The notes beneath the pieces were generated by a model. The model ran no database searches and had not been told where the DNA came from. It saw nothing but the letters and a program-made list of their open reading frames with translations. Shown piece after piece: positions 1 to 10,622 of a stretch of DNA of 64,000 nt (position 1 is the first letter of the stretch; every line of letters starts with the position of its first letter). The translations under genes and the position numbers were made by a program. The stretch is from Lepiota brunneoincarnata (lineage: Eukaryota > Basidiomycota > Agaricomycetes > Agaricales > Agaricaceae), in contig JAEBUN010000022.1 of assembly GCA_023014365.1 (NCBI GenBank), forward strand, positions 186,001-250,000. Direction: 5' to 3'.

Positions 1-210
1 CTGAATTTACTGATTGGGACGAATATTCCCCACTGCTGTCTGTGCGTACATATATATCATCCGGTTCCAGTGCGCTGTGAGCATTGGAGCGGGAATACTG
101 TCATACAAAAATGCCCAAGTAAATTAACTTGTTTAATGGTAAAAATACACAATCTATGATACAAAACACTAGCCTACAGGAACGCGATATACAACGAAGG
201 CATCAAAGAA

Positions 211-1572
211 TCACCACATATGCCACAATCTCCTAGTATCTCCATGCAACTTCCTACTCCTATGACTCATGCGCAAAATCGACCTGGGAACATAACGCCT
301 AAGCAGTCTAGGATCCAAATCGTCTTCAGAAAGAACGCGTCGTCTAAGTGCGGCAGGCATGCGATGGCAGCTCTTTGCGGACCGTGGTACCACCGTCGAA
401 TCAGAATCATCATCGCCAACAGATGTCGTGCTTGTCTCGGACGAGCTCAACATTATCGCGGTAGCATTCAAACCATCAGCAACCAAAGCGTGGTTGACAG
501 CCGCAAACTCTCCTTTCACGATATGCTTCACTCCCTGCTCAATGTCCGCAAATACAGGCAGCGGCGCACCCACCCCAGGCTCGGGCTTGCTAACATACGA
601 ATCCTCGAAAATGTCATTCTGCGGGCCATCGGCAAAGTTGTACAAGTCGTTATAAACAGGAGGCGCGAATTGGTCCTCGAACATATTGCTATTGTCGTTC
701 ATCCAGTAAAATGGCTGCTTGGGCCCGTAGGTGCAGTTCTGGGGGACCGAGAATTGTTTCTTGTTTTCGGGGTCTGAGCCACATCGCCGTGGTACTTGAG
801 GTTTGGCAAGGGGAGCGGAGGAAGTCGAGCCAACGACTTTGCAGCGAAAGCCGTTCATATAATCTAAAAAGCATCGTTGTGAGTCTCCGGATTGTTGGAG
901 AGAGCGACGAGAATTAAGGCTCACTTTCTTCACCTCCAGCCTTAGGCGAATGCACCCAGAAGAATGCACAGATACATCCACCTTCAGGACACTCAGGCAT
1001 CCTCTCCGGCACCTCAAAATCCGTGAATCTCGTCCAGACACAAGTCTGATTCACGCTAAACACAGTGAAATCCTCTGGTTTGACATCCTCCACCTTATCC
1101 TTATATGCAATCGCCAAGGCACAGCCTTCAAGATCGTCAAACCCATGGGTATGATACGCCAAGCTAGGAGAGCCAGGGCATACGTCGTTAGGGTTGGAGG
1201 GGTTGCGTATGTCCCCGCCTTCGGAAGAGGCAAAATAAGACGTGGCACCTTTGTTGCAGGCGATTTCGGCGGTGGCTTTTTTTCCCGCTGGGAGCTCGAA
1301 AAAGTCGCCAGAGTTGGGCGGGAAGGCTAGGTGGTTGTGGAACCACCATTCGTCGAAAGTCTTTCCGCGGAGAGGGGCAACAGGGCGGTTGTCGTAGGAG
1401 AAGTCTTTGTCAGTCACGTTGAAGCCCCACATGCTTGGGTGGAAAAATGCTGATAGGCAAGGATGAGCTTCAGTGGAAAGAGTGGCGAGGAGCTTTAGGC
1501 CTTACCTGAGTGGGCCGAGGTGAGGGGTACAAGTGCAACCAAGGCACTACAAAGCAAAAGTAGTCGGAGCAT
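211..1572 (-). CDS. AA14 family lytic polysaccharide monooxygenase
   Basis: A secreted copper-dependent oxidase; characterised AA14 enzymes attack xylan coating cellulose. My model has three exons (1572-1506, 1449-925, 863-211), summing to 414 codons in frame. The first exon encodes a 20-residue signal peptide (MLRLLLLCSALVALVPLTSA) followed at once by histidine, the N-terminal His needed for the copper histidine brace. The mature protein then reads HSAFFHPSMWGF, and a second conserved His lies near mature residue 102 in the YHTHGFDD segment. The NQTCVW, FTDFEVPERMPECP and NGF(R/K)CKV blocks and many paired cysteines match the family as I remember it. The C-terminal ~80 residues after NDIFED are low-complexity and basic, as in family extensions. 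No cellulose-binding module is visible. Both introns have normal GT-AG ends. The two upstream joins are well supported; whether the tail has a further intron is less certain. Confidence 0.9.
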
Positions 1573-1829
1573 CGAGATACAATGTTGAGGGAGTCCAGCT
1601 ACCCGCGAGAATTTGCAATCGGCCAGTCGCGCGGGACTCACCACTTTTTATGTTTGACCAGAACAATAGCGCGACAGAACAAAAGACGCAAATAATAGCA
1701 AACAACGCGTAACGTCAACCGACAGATCCTCCCAGCGCACACCACCCATCCACAGTTAGTATCCAGTATCAAAAGTTCGTATGTAATACCACTTTAAGCT
1801 GCAAGAATAAATATGAGGATCTGAAGCAT

Positions 1830-2743
1830 TCACGACGTTGAGAACCAGATCTCTCCCTCAGCCAAGGGCATTAATTCCTCCGGCGCTAAGCCATAGTCCG
1901 CAAGTGCAGGGAAGAACTCATTCAAAAGGCTCGAAATCGCAACTTTAAAGTGCCCCGTGTACCCTTCGTCCCCACCTTCAGGGGTTTCGGTGTCCAACGC
2001 CATAACAAACGGGGCAGTTCCCCGATGAGAGTAGTTGAAGGCTGAGCTCGGTGAACCATTGAGCTGAGATTGCATAGCTTCGGTTGTGACCATGAGGCAA
2101 ACGACGCGGTCTAAGCCTGGCGGAAGCTCTCTGTGAGCGAGCCAATTCTGGATATAGCTAAAGCAGGGCTGCTTGAGTATAATAGTCCCCAAGGTTGAAT
2201 GATTCAAGGCTGTAAAAACACTGACGATCTGGCGGTCTCCACATCCCGCCCATCCAACGCCTCTTTATCTTCAACCCATTCAAATGTCAAATTTCCTCGC
2301 ATCCCGCCAATGCCTTCGCCATTCTCGGGTGTCATTTGGTCATCCCTCGCGGCATCCCACAATTTCCGAAATTCCGCCCACTGTTCCTCATTCCCATATG
2401 TTACCCTGATAACCACGAATCCCCACTCTTGGAGGTGATTATCGCGGATAACCTCGACGAAACCAGCAAGGTCTTCTTCGGTTTGGGGGGGGGGTGATAC
2501 CCTTGGCCGCTGCTTCTGCAGCAATCGCGATCTTGTCCGCAGCACTCACCGCCAAACTATCCTGGACTCGACGTTCACACACTCTCTGGTACTCCTAACG
2601 CACACCATTAGTGTTCTGTGTTGGAGGATGTTGAAAACGCGATCCCCACAGCTCACTTCGTCTGTGAGTGCATCCCACCGCTCCGGGGTCGCAGTCGTTA
2701 ACATCTCCTCAGTCCATTCTAGAGGGAGGTACCCTGTGGCCAT
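1830..2743 (-). CDS. Conserved fungal protein of unknown function (WGF-motif family)
   Basis: I do not recognise a named domain. The coding pieces, read right to left, are 2743 to about 2610 (MATGYLPLEWTEEML...), about 2515-2204 and 2207-1830. The central piece holds an EWGFVVIRVTYGNEEQW segment and the last holds a PFVMALDTE segment and a tail rich in acidic and aromatic residues ending in GEIWFSTS. The layout (a W-G-[FY]-x-[IV] strand, a central FKxLW-like helix, then a conserved D-x-E strand) resembles a widespread ~250-residue fungal hypothetical family. The joins are unclear: a 10-base C run near 2486-2495 and the overlap at 2204-2207 mean either short introns or frame breaks. The start at 2743 is an ATG, but an earlier exon is possible. 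Confidence 0.5.
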
Positions 2744-3173
2744 CTCTAAGCTGCACTGTTATTCATCTCTTTGTCCGGGCTCCAATCCCTTGATCTGCGC
2801 TCTCAGAAATTTCTCCGGCTCTTCTTAACATAGAAGTAGTTGAGTAATGCCTCTTCCGTTCTCCTGCTCTTCTTATAGTCAGAATAGAAAATGCGTTTTC
2901 ACACCCCCATGAAGATTGCCACATCGGAGTATCAGCACTCTTGATCGGATCACAGTATTGCTATGCCTATTGGTTCGGACTTTCAGTTCGGCATCCCTCG
3001 ACAAATTGGCGCTAATGATCTTGTAAGCTGTGTAAGATGATAGGGGTGTTGTCGTACTCAAAATCTCTGAGATGTGATTTCTAGTACGATATAACGGTAT
3101 TGATGAAACTAATAGGCTATATTCAGTATCAAATATTAAGAAAGATCAAAAGTGTTAATGTCCTGAGAGAAAG

Positions 3174-4164
3174 CTAAGTCGTTGGTGCAGGCGTATCGCC
3201 AGCATCAACATTCTCTATAAACCTCCCATGGTCTTCAGCAGATGTGGTGGTCGTCTTTTTCCCATTACCAAACAGTGAAAAGCTTTTCCTGGGTTTACCC
3301 TGGGAAGGGACCGTCGAATCTTTTCCTTTGGTTCCGGTGGAAGACTCTGCGACACTGAGCCCACCGGGCATGGCAGGGGACGAGGCAGCAGCAGCTCCAC
3401 GTTCATCTCCACGTTCGTCAACGAGGTCGGGGTCAATAGGAGCCGTCGAAACCACCTCCCCTTCTTTCAACCCAGAGCCAGGTTTGACCTGTTCTGCATC
3501 CTTCTTGCTCACACCTCTCTTTTTCATGAACATCGACCCTTTCTTCGCGGTATTTGCGCCGCTGGACCCATCCGTCACCACAATCTGTCCATCGGGCCCA
3601 ACATGCAACTTTCAAATACTCTTCTCCCCTAATCCTCAGGAATTCTTCCAGAAGGGCGGCATTACGACTATTTGCTTTGAATATCGCGAGCACAAGGTCT
3701 CCAACGAAGGGTATGAAGCTGACGGCGGCACTGAACGCATTATTGGCATACATCCGTCGGACGAGCCATTGGGGCAGGTCAGCTTGTTTGGCTTTGCGGA
3801 CAACGAGGAAGTAGTTGAGTGAGATGTTGGCGATGTCGCCGAGGATAGGAATAAGTCCGATGAAAAATGTCCAGCCGCAGCGGAAGCCGCAAAAGGTGAA
3901 GCCTTTATCAAGGTAGTGTGCACGCCGTTGGACAGATTTAAGTATTCGGGCGTCGCGTTTGGAGAGACCAGGAGGCAGGTCGCGCTAAGTGATTTTTTGG
4001 ATGGTCAATTAGGGGCGTATGAGTGGAGTGATGAGGCTTGCCTGTCGCCGCTTCTGTTTCCCCTTCTCGTCTGTATAGGATTCGTATAGAGGATCTTGGG
4101 GTGCGTATTGCTCTAGGTGCTTTTCAAAGAGCTTCTTGCCTGCCTTTCCAAGGAGTGCGGACAT
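3174..4164 (-). CDS. DUF4112 domain membrane protein
   Basis: A 291-residue protein from three exons (4164-4042, 3984-3620, 3561-3174) that sum in frame. Residues ~55-160 form the DUF4112 domain: a hydrophobic hairpin with FIGLIPILGDI and then SFIPFVGDLVLAIFKANSRN followed by ALLEEFLRIRG, the most conserved part of the family. The IP-x-x-GD pairs sit in predicted membrane segments. The C-terminal ~120 residues are soluble and rich in Lys, Ser, Thr and Pro (KKRGVSKKDAEQVKPGSG). The function is unknown; bacterial and fungal members are membrane proteins. The first intron (4041-3985) appears to begin with GCAAGC, a GC-AG boundary with a good GC-donor context, and no alternative GT gives an open frame. 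The second intron (3619-3562) is needed because the frame changes there. The ATG at 4164 starts the conserved MSALLGKAGKKLFEKHL segment. Confidence 0.82.
3985..4041 (-). other. Probable GC-AG intron in the DUF4112 gene
   Basis: The 57 bp intron runs from GCAAGC to ACTTAG. Joining CAG to CGC keeps the reading frame into the DUF4112 domain. The G-CAAG context after AG matches the usual strong consensus of functional GC donors. Confidence 0.65.
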
Positions 4165-4451
4165 TGTGGAAGGATGGTGGAGAAAGAGAGAGGATAGCCC
4201 TTCTTGTAGTTGACCATGGGCAGTGTGGAGGAATACAGACGTCATCGCCACTTGACTTTCACTACGTCACGTCACAGCTCTTGATCGATGGATCGCTTAC
4301 CCCCACGTGACTCTGCCGAATCACCGACATGCAAAGTGAAGATAATAAGCAGTTTTCCAAAACAAATAGCTGGCGCGATTTCCGAAGCCACGAATATGGA
4401 AAGGAGTACGACAGTCTTAGTGAAAAATAATGTCCTATTAATTTTTTAAAA

Positions 4452-5443
4452 TCAAACCCGACGAACAATCCGGCTAAACAGTCCGCCTCGTGCGAGCCCG
4501 CTGGCTGATTGGGATGGCTCAGGCATCATCGCTGGGATGGGGAGATTTGGTAATGGACGGCCTTGGACCGGTAGCGTAGAGTCGTCTACCAGGATTTCGT
4601 TCAGGTCCCCGTGCATGGAGCTCGAACCGATACTGTGAGGATCGCTCGTAGCACCGACAACCTCTTGCCGCTCTCGATCAAGTACCAAACTGAGGGCCCA
4701 CAAACGTTCCTTCCGTTCCCGCTTGAGCTCAGCAACATACGCTTGGTTTACGGCACGTCGGAGGCCGGGAACAACATTGGCGACGTGATCGTAGGTGAGC
4801 TCGTCCTTGGACTCAGGATTTTGCTTGATCCTGACATTGAGAGCATCTTGCGCGGATTCGATCATGAGCCGGAGGTTGTCCTGAATATTCTCCCTCAAAT
4901 TACGCTTCCACTCTTCGCTCGGTTCAACATCGAGGCTCGAATCGGGGGAGGACAGTGATTGGGGGAAATGATGAGAGGAAGGCGGTGATGCAGTTGCACG
5001 CGCCGAGTGGGTCACACGAGGGTTCCAGGGATCACGCTCCAGCTGAATTTCAGCTTGGTCTAGTTGTGACGGGGCCTGAGGGTGTGCTTGAGAGCAAGAT
5101 CTTCATTAGATATGGCGGGTACCACGGGTGTGCGCGTACCACTTTCCCCTTCTCCCAACCGCCGTCGACGCTTCTCCCGCTCCCGCTCAAGCTCAGCAGT
5201 ATACGTTTCTTCGGCCATTCGTCTCGGGTTGGGCGGAACTCTGGAAAAGTATTCCTTGAGGGTCTCATCCTTCTCCTCCGGATTCTGTTCCATCTTGGCT
5301 AGAAGAGACTTTGTAGCCTCGTCAATCAGAGATTGGATGTTGTCCCGGATTCGCCGTCTCAAATTCTGTTTCCACTCGTCGTCAGGCTCAACATTACACT
5401 CAACAGAGTTGATGTTGGAAGCTGAAGGGGGGTGGGGACGCAT
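4452..5443 (-). CDS. Protein with two tandem copies of an unknown charged domain
   Basis: The model has two exons (5443-5140, 5086-4452) joined through a 53 bp GT-AG intron with a CTAAT branch-point-like motif, giving 312 residues in frame. No known domain is recognised. The striking feature is an internal duplication: residues ~18-97 and ~165-245 are clearly alike. Each begins with an EP-[SD]-[DE]EWK-[RQ]NLR motif, continues with I-[QR]DN-[IL]-x-x-[LM]I-[ED], has QNPE-x-KDE, then a P-x-x-RR segment, and ends in an A-x-[VT]AEL-[KE]RER-[KE]K helix. Both copies look alpha-helical and strongly charged, perhaps coiled-coil. The linker and the C-terminus are Pro/Ser-rich and disordered. The start ATG at 5443 is the first Met before the first repeat; an upstream exon is possible. 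The function is unknown. Confidence 0.65.
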
Positions 5444-6075
5444 ATGGGGGCGGAAGGGGCGATCGGAACATATCTGGCTGAGAGACTGATGACGTTTTCG
5501 TGTATGCCAAAGCCCGGAGCTGATGTTGGGACACTGATACTGGTGCAGACAGTGTGTGGCGGACAGCAGAGGTGGAGATCGATAGTTCGGGGCAGGGGGG
5601 AGGGCTAAAGCCCAGAGCCTGCGGGCAACATTTGATTCTGATGGTCGCAACAGCAAGTTGGCTTCGACCGTACACGTGCTCGATGGGTAGAAAAGGTAGG
5701 CCAGCCCTAGAGAAAGGATATGATGCTCGATATCGGACGGGCCAAGTCTCCTTTGGCAAATCGGAATAGGCTCCTGAGTCCCCGGTTACCTCCAGGTCAT
5801 GAATTATCATATTAAAACATTGGAGAACTTGTCCGTACGAGCACGACATCACTATCTACATGTGTGAGGTGGTAGACACTCGACCTCGACCTCGACTTCA
5901 CTACGAATTATCTGATCATAATCCTCACGACACCCGAGGATAGCTAGCCTCACTTTGATGTAAATCAGGACGCCGCCCCATCAACATATAGGTCAATAAG
6001 TACTCACATCGTTCTTTTTCTCTGATCACTTGTTCCAGTTTCTTCCGTTTCTTCCTTATCCTTTCCTCTACTGTA
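5444..6075. other. Intergenic stretch, no supported gene
   Basis: Overlapping ORFs on the minus strand here show no recognisable domain. A short run of CGACCT repeats lies near 5880-5897. Most of it is probably the promoter side of the duplicated-domain gene, which is read leftwards from 5443. Confidence 0.4.
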
Positions 6076-6172
6076 TCAAGCATGAAGCGGGTCATTGGGA
6101 AACCCGAACTGACTCAATTTACCTTGCTGAACAGCCCTCACCCACCCCTCCGTGTTGTCATGATTGCTACCA

Positions 6173-6829
6173 TCATCTCCTGTGACATGCTTCGCCATCA
6201 TGGCGGTCGATGCGGATGAGACACCAGCAGTCACTTGCGAACCAACAGCAGTACTTGATGCGGCCCAACTGTGGATATGGCATGATATCTCCTTTTGCTT
6301 CCTTGTCCAGGGCTTGCACAAAATCACTGACATCGATGGGTGGGCCCGGTAGGTAAACTTTGTCACGTATCCCCAAGGGTCTCTGGGGTGAATGTGTACA
6401 AAGGTATGTTAGGATAAGACGTTTCGATGTCCGTCCTCCGCCGAGCCATAAGTATCTGCATTGGAGTACGGGATGCGCAAGCAGTAGTGCTTTTCTATCC
6501 CTTGAGATCAACCACTGGTCGAAGCCAACCCCAGACCTCCAGACATATACCCCTACTGGATCAGCGGAAAAATCAAGGTACACATCGCCTGGATAGGCTC
6601 TCAGATCCGCTGGAGGAGCACTGCGGCCACGGATCTCCCAGAAGTGGATGTGATTCGGGAACCCTTCACGAAGGCGGTACGGCCATGGACGATAGTTGTG
6701 GCAGATGCGGGTGCGATCAAGGAAACGTCGTTGAATACAGAGGATGTGAGGGTTTGAGGGCGAAGTTGGCTCTGGGTCGTCGAGCCAGGGATTGTGGGCG
6801 GCGTGGGCGGTGTTTGTGAGTTCCATCAA
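6173..6829 (-). CDS. Unknown protein, paralogue of the 7333-8234 gene
   Basis: No named domain is recognised. The protein reads MMELTNTAHAAHNPWLDD at its start, then has a PNHIHFWE segment, then a core of PGDVYLDFSA, VGVYVW, DQW, LLLAHPVLQCRYLWLGGGR. The same core (PGDVYVH, VQVFMV, VPWLL, LLRHPLVFDRYLWFGR) is found in the gene starting at 7333 on the other strand, so the two are paralogues arranged head to head. An intron probably lies after GGGRTSKR (donor GTCTTATCC, acceptor CACCCCAG near 6375) and another may follow the DKEAKGDI segment, because the last ~35 residues of the open frame look non-coding. The true end may therefore differ from 6173. It resembles a family of unknown proteins I associate with Agaricomycete genomes. 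Confidence 0.55.
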   Translation of the reverse strand: MMELTNTAHAAHNPWLDDPEPTSPSNPHILCIQRRFLDRTRICHNYRPWPYRLREGFPNHIHFWEIRGRSAPPADLRAYPGDVYLDFSADPVGVYVWRSGVGFDQWLISRDRKALLLAHPVLQCRYLWLGGGRTSKRLILTYLCTHSPQRPLGIRDKVYLPGPPIDVSDFVQALDKEAKGDIMPYPQLGRIKYCCWFASDCWCLIRIDRHDGEACHRR

Positions 6830-7332
6830 ATGGGCATGAAAATCGGGGAAACAAGAGCTCGTCAGTCTGCTCTAATAAACACATGAGTTGGGATATATGG
6901 CCCCATCCCGGAGCCCACGAATGCACGCGAGTATATCAAATGTATTTCTTTTTAGGCGAGGCCCATAATGTTAAATTTCCTCGTGTTTAACGTGCAACTT
7001 GGTTTGGAAATTTGTTTGCTGAGACATGTTGATTGCGAGCAGCCCGATTTCCACAAAAAGTGTCTGTAGACGGAGAGACACTGTACATTAACTATTTCTA
7101 GTAACGGTCGCGCACCATGCACCACTGGTGTTTCTAGAACAGTGCCGAAATTGACAATGACAAAACCTCACGAGCATCGCTGCGATTTGGAAATTTGAGC
7201 TTCGACCATTCTGGACTTCCAGGTCTGATTCGTTGTTATTATGCTATATGAGCGCAGCCTGCACTTGCCAGGAAAACAAGACAGTATCTCCACCCACCCG
7301 CCTTTTCTTGCGACTGAACTACACCCATCACA
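6830..7332. promoter_or_regulatory. Shared divergent promoter between two paralogues
   Basis: The ~500 bp lies between the two outward-facing paralogous genes and holds no ORF worth calling. It must contain both promoters. I see no specific binding site that I can name. Confidence 0.45.
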
Positions 7333-8234
7333 ATGCCCAAAGTTTCAACTCAGTGTCCTGCTGGCTTCTCCGAATCCACGCAACGGACTCGAATCCCGCT
7401 GCGTCTCCCATCAGTACTGGCTGCTTCCGAGCGTCCGTACTTCGACCAGTATGAAGATTTCCTCCCACCCGAATCACGGCATCTAGACCTGGTCGAACCC
7501 GGTGATGTGTATGTCCACAAGACCGCAGCCCTTGTTCAAGTCTTCATGGTCAGGTTTGAAAATCCCCCGTCAAACCAGACCGTGGAGTCCCGGACCAAAA
7601 TTTGGGTGCCCTGGCTCCTTAAAGAGCACGGGTATAAGGCTCGCCTCCTTCGACACCCACTTGTATTCGACCGCTATCTTTGGTTTGGGCGCACTGCGGC
7701 ATACCCTCTTTCATACAGGGGTGCTGATAACCTCTCTCGGCAGCGTGGTATCAACATGGTAGATTTACATGAGGTCCTTTCAAAACTTAGGATCTTGTTT
7801 CCACTTAAAAACACCCACTTGGGTTACTCGAGGCGCAAGAAATCGGCCCCAGAGGTGCAGAAAGGTCACACAGAGATCATAGACCTCACAGAGGAGAGTC
7901 ATGGGGTTGAATTAACTGGGGATGTCAACCAGGAGACACTACAAGAGCAGCTAGGTAGAGGTTGGTCCCAAACCACATGGGCTTGGGTTCTGAGATGGTT
8001 ACTGAGGTGTTGGTGTTATTAGTCCTTGCAGACGAAAAGGCCCTCTCCAAGAAGCTGGAAGATGAGAAAATTGAGTTAAACAAATGTGAGTCTGTTTTCA
8101 ATGTGCAATATCGTGGCAGCTTATTCCTAATCTCTTGAATGACGATTCCAGCTAGGTTGGAATGGGAGTTTTGGGCCAAGGCATTACTACAACCAGGAGG
8201 AAGGAATATCGGCGATGAGACTGTCAGCAAATAA
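7333..8234 (+). CDS. Unknown protein with C-terminal coiled coil, paralogue of the 6173-6829 gene
   Basis: Three exons (7333-7954, 8032-8085, 8152-8234) sum to 252 codons in frame, with normal GT-AG introns. The N-terminal ~45 residues are variable. Residues ~55-150 carry the shared core PGDVYVH...KIWVPWLL...LLRHPLVFDRYLWFGR. The C-terminal part, encoded by the two small exons, is charged and helical (DEKALSKKLEDEKIELNK, then RLEWEFWAK) and probably forms a coiled coil. A stretch reading EIIDLTEES resembles a SUMO-interacting motif (hydrophobic core followed by acidic and Ser residues), which is an inference only. The ATG is the first in a clear coding frame. The function is unknown. Confidence 0.7.
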
Positions 8235-8451
8235 GCGTTGTAGTTGCTTTCCAAAACAAATTGTTCATTTATCTTGTCATTGTATATACAACACATCCCT
8301 CTTCTTCCCCATCTCTCCCACCCTATGCCACGTTTGCGAACGGGAGCGAAAGACTGCTGCTTTTAGCATCCTGAGTTCGCTGAAGATATCATATGAGTTT
8401 GGGCATGCAACTAGAACGGAAGTCTGCCACGTACCTGCTCTCTATCCAGAT

Positions 8452-9148
8452 CTAGCCCCCCCTGTCTAGCCATCCATGTCCACGGGAGAGATCCTCGACG
8501 ATCGTCTTTCCAACATTCTCCAATTGGTAGTACCGGGTAAGGAAAATGCTTGTGCAGCCATCGAGGCGTGGATCATCCCCTGCAGCATGGAGGACAGCAC
8601 GCAACCCGACCCCCCCGAGGAAGTACAGCTCCACATCCTCGAGGTTAGTATCGTCTTCGAAGTTTCCTGAGTTATCGTAGCCAAATGTAAATCGCTCCCC
8701 ATCCCCATCAAACCAGTGCTCCTGATTGTAGGTCGATGAGGGTATTATCGTCGTGCAGATCGCAGCGTGAAAAGCGGAAGTTGGGTGCATCCGTCGCTGG
8801 CCCAAAAGCCGTGGAATTGGGATACAAGTCGTAAATGCTTCGGAAAAGGTTGACGCGCGTTTCGCGAGTTGGGTCATTATAGTAGTCTCTGGTAGAAGGA
8901 GTGTTGAAAGCAACAAGCTTGACGTATTCCTCGGACTTGAAGACGGGTGGCATCTGCGAAGGAGCAGGAACCGTCAGCCAATATTTCAAGAGAGAAACAT
9001 CCTGAAGGGGTCCAAGCTCGTACACACCATGAGCCGAGTGGCTGCAGTGGCTCCCTAGACTACGCAGTGAGTCTGGAGACGACGGCAGATCTATGCTGAC
9101 ACCCGCCAAAGGGTCTTCCTCCACATACGAGCCCACTGAGGAGGGCAA
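8452..9148 (-). pseudogene. Unknown ORF with a probable +1 frame break
   Basis: Two open frames follow each other on the minus strand. The upstream one (9148 to ~8735) reads through SMPPVFKSEEYVKLVAF, NLFRSIYDLYPNS, and NFRFSRCDLHDDN. The downstream one (~8735 to 8452) continues with HWFDGDGERFTFGYDN and VELYFLGGVGLRAVLHAAGD. No GT lies close upstream of the switch to support an intron, and skipping one base at the GACCTACAAT sequence joins them. I do not recognise the family; the CDLHDDN segment is only faintly like a kinase catalytic loop, and the rest does not fit. It could be a decayed gene or an intact one with a sequence error. The start is uncertain. Confidence 0.4.
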
Positions 9149-9692
9149 TGTGATATGGAGAATGAGAAGCTAAGGGCTGCTGTAGAGTCCTCACATCAGC
9201 AAACCGGCACCATCACACTCGTCTAAACTCCGTCGGCGGCAGCCCAGCCCGATAATAACCCATAATAACCAACATGAACATCTTCCAAGTTGTCACAAGG
9301 GGTTGCATGCGCGACCTTTTCCACCCATATTTGTTTGTACCATATTGAGTGTATATGTTACAAGTAGCCTAACGACTATTTAGTCCCGAATCTCCGGCTT
9401 CGGGGGCCGCCGAGCGCAGCCTGTAAATCATCGGTACTAAGTAGATATTTAGTTATTGTCTATGTCCCCAATTGAAGCTCACAGTCTGTCGTATGATGGC
9501 AGGTTACAGTTACAGAAAGGAGTTGGATCAGTAAGAATGGGAAGTAAGTGGGAAATGACCGTTTTGACAGGACAGAACCATTCCCTTGCTTCACAGAGTT
9601 GGGGAAGACTCGTAACAAAAGCATTTGCTGTACTGTGCATACAAAGCACCCCCCTGCACCCCTTCTTCAGTATCCCGGTTACGATCACGCAT

Positions 9693-10622
9693 CTATACTT
9701 GATCCTCTCCCCTAGTGGTCATAGCGCCGAGTATTCCAAGTGTCGAAGGCACCAGGAGTAAAACAGCAACAGTCTGGCCAAACGTCCATTGCGACTCTCC
9801 TTGCTGTACAAAGGAGGCTGCCCCACGGATCGTGGATTCCGTAGAAATAATGGTGCCTAAGCTGAAGCCAACGATGACCGTCATCGCGAGCCAAAAACAC
9901 ACGATTCTGGGGCGCGAGGATGCGGCTGTGTGTTGGGGGGGTTCAGAAGTATCATCGGCTGGCAAATTCCCTTGTCTCCGGACGCGCCGGACGTAGTAGG
10001 GACCGATGATCAAGCCGATGAAGCCGCCGAGGGCACCGGAGCTATATATGTACAGGAACACCCCACGAGCTTTTCGGTCCGTCAACGCAATAGTATGGCC
10101 GAGTATACGGAATGGTATAGGTAACCGAGGCGAACACTGGCTGTGTGTACCGAATGTATCCACTGTGGCCCAAAACCACACTCCAAAGGCCCAAAAAAGC
10201 ACAGTAGATGACCCGATACAAAGGAATGATAGGAGGGGGATAAATATGGGTGGTAGCATATCACGAGCAGGCCTTGAAGGCTGCGATCGAGGTGCCGGGA
10301 ATAAACACAGATTCAATAGCCCACTCGCAAAATTGACCCAACCGAGGTTGAGAACTACGAGGGCGTGATATGTACTCATCCCATAGTTGGTGGCCTGTAA
10401 GAATGCCGCGAGGAATAGGGCACCGGTAGTGAGGACGATCGTGGTGGTTTGTCCTGCTATAGCCCGGGATTCGCTCATCGAAAGCTTTCCATCTATCATT
10501 GCCCAGGCAGTTGTCGCAATGGCCATGATGTTCTGGATGTAAATGGAGACACGGATGCCAATACCAGCAATATCGGCATTGGATGAAATGCAGTTAGGGG
10601 GGATTGCCGCAACGTCTGCCAT
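9693..10622 (-). CDS. Multi-spanning membrane protein of a family seen in Agaricomycetes
   Basis: A single open frame of 309 residues from the ATG at 10622. It has about seven hydrophobic segments. The N-terminal CISSNADIAGIGIRVSIYIQN motif is, from memory, a signature of a large Agaricomycete family of unknown membrane proteins; it is followed by segments around AIATTAWAMID, TIVLTTGALFLAAFLQA, YHALVVLNLGWVNFASG, PIFIPLLSFLCIGSSTVLF, LYIYSSGALGGFIGLIIG, CFWLAMTVIVGFSLG and VAVLLLVPSTLGILGA. The second half has a basic loop (YYVRRVRRQ) and a Ser/Pro-rich loop. Receptor- or transporter-like topology is plausible, but no function is known. No intron is needed; minor introns inside loops cannot be excluded. 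Confidence 0.72.
   Translation of the reverse strand: MADVAAIPPNCISSNADIAGIGIRVSIYIQNIMAIATTAWAMIDGKLSMSESRAIAGQTTTIVLTTGALFLAAFLQATNYGMSTYHALVVLNLGWVNFASGLLNLCLFPAPRSQPSRPARDMLPPIFIPLLSFLCIGSSTVLFWAFGVWFWATVDTFGTHSQCSPRLPIPFRILGHTIALTDRKARGVFLYIYSSGALGGFIGLIIGPYYVRRVRRQGNLPADDTSEPPQHTAASSRPRIVCFWLAMTVIVGFSLGTIISTESTIRGAASFVQQGESQWTFGQTVAVLLLVPSTLGILGAMTTRGEDQV

Noticed and set aside
8735..8790. CDLHDDN segment as an aminoglycoside-phosphotransferase catalytic loop
   Set aside because: The surrounding sequence lacks the other kinase motifs (no DFE/DWE after it), so the likeness is superficial.
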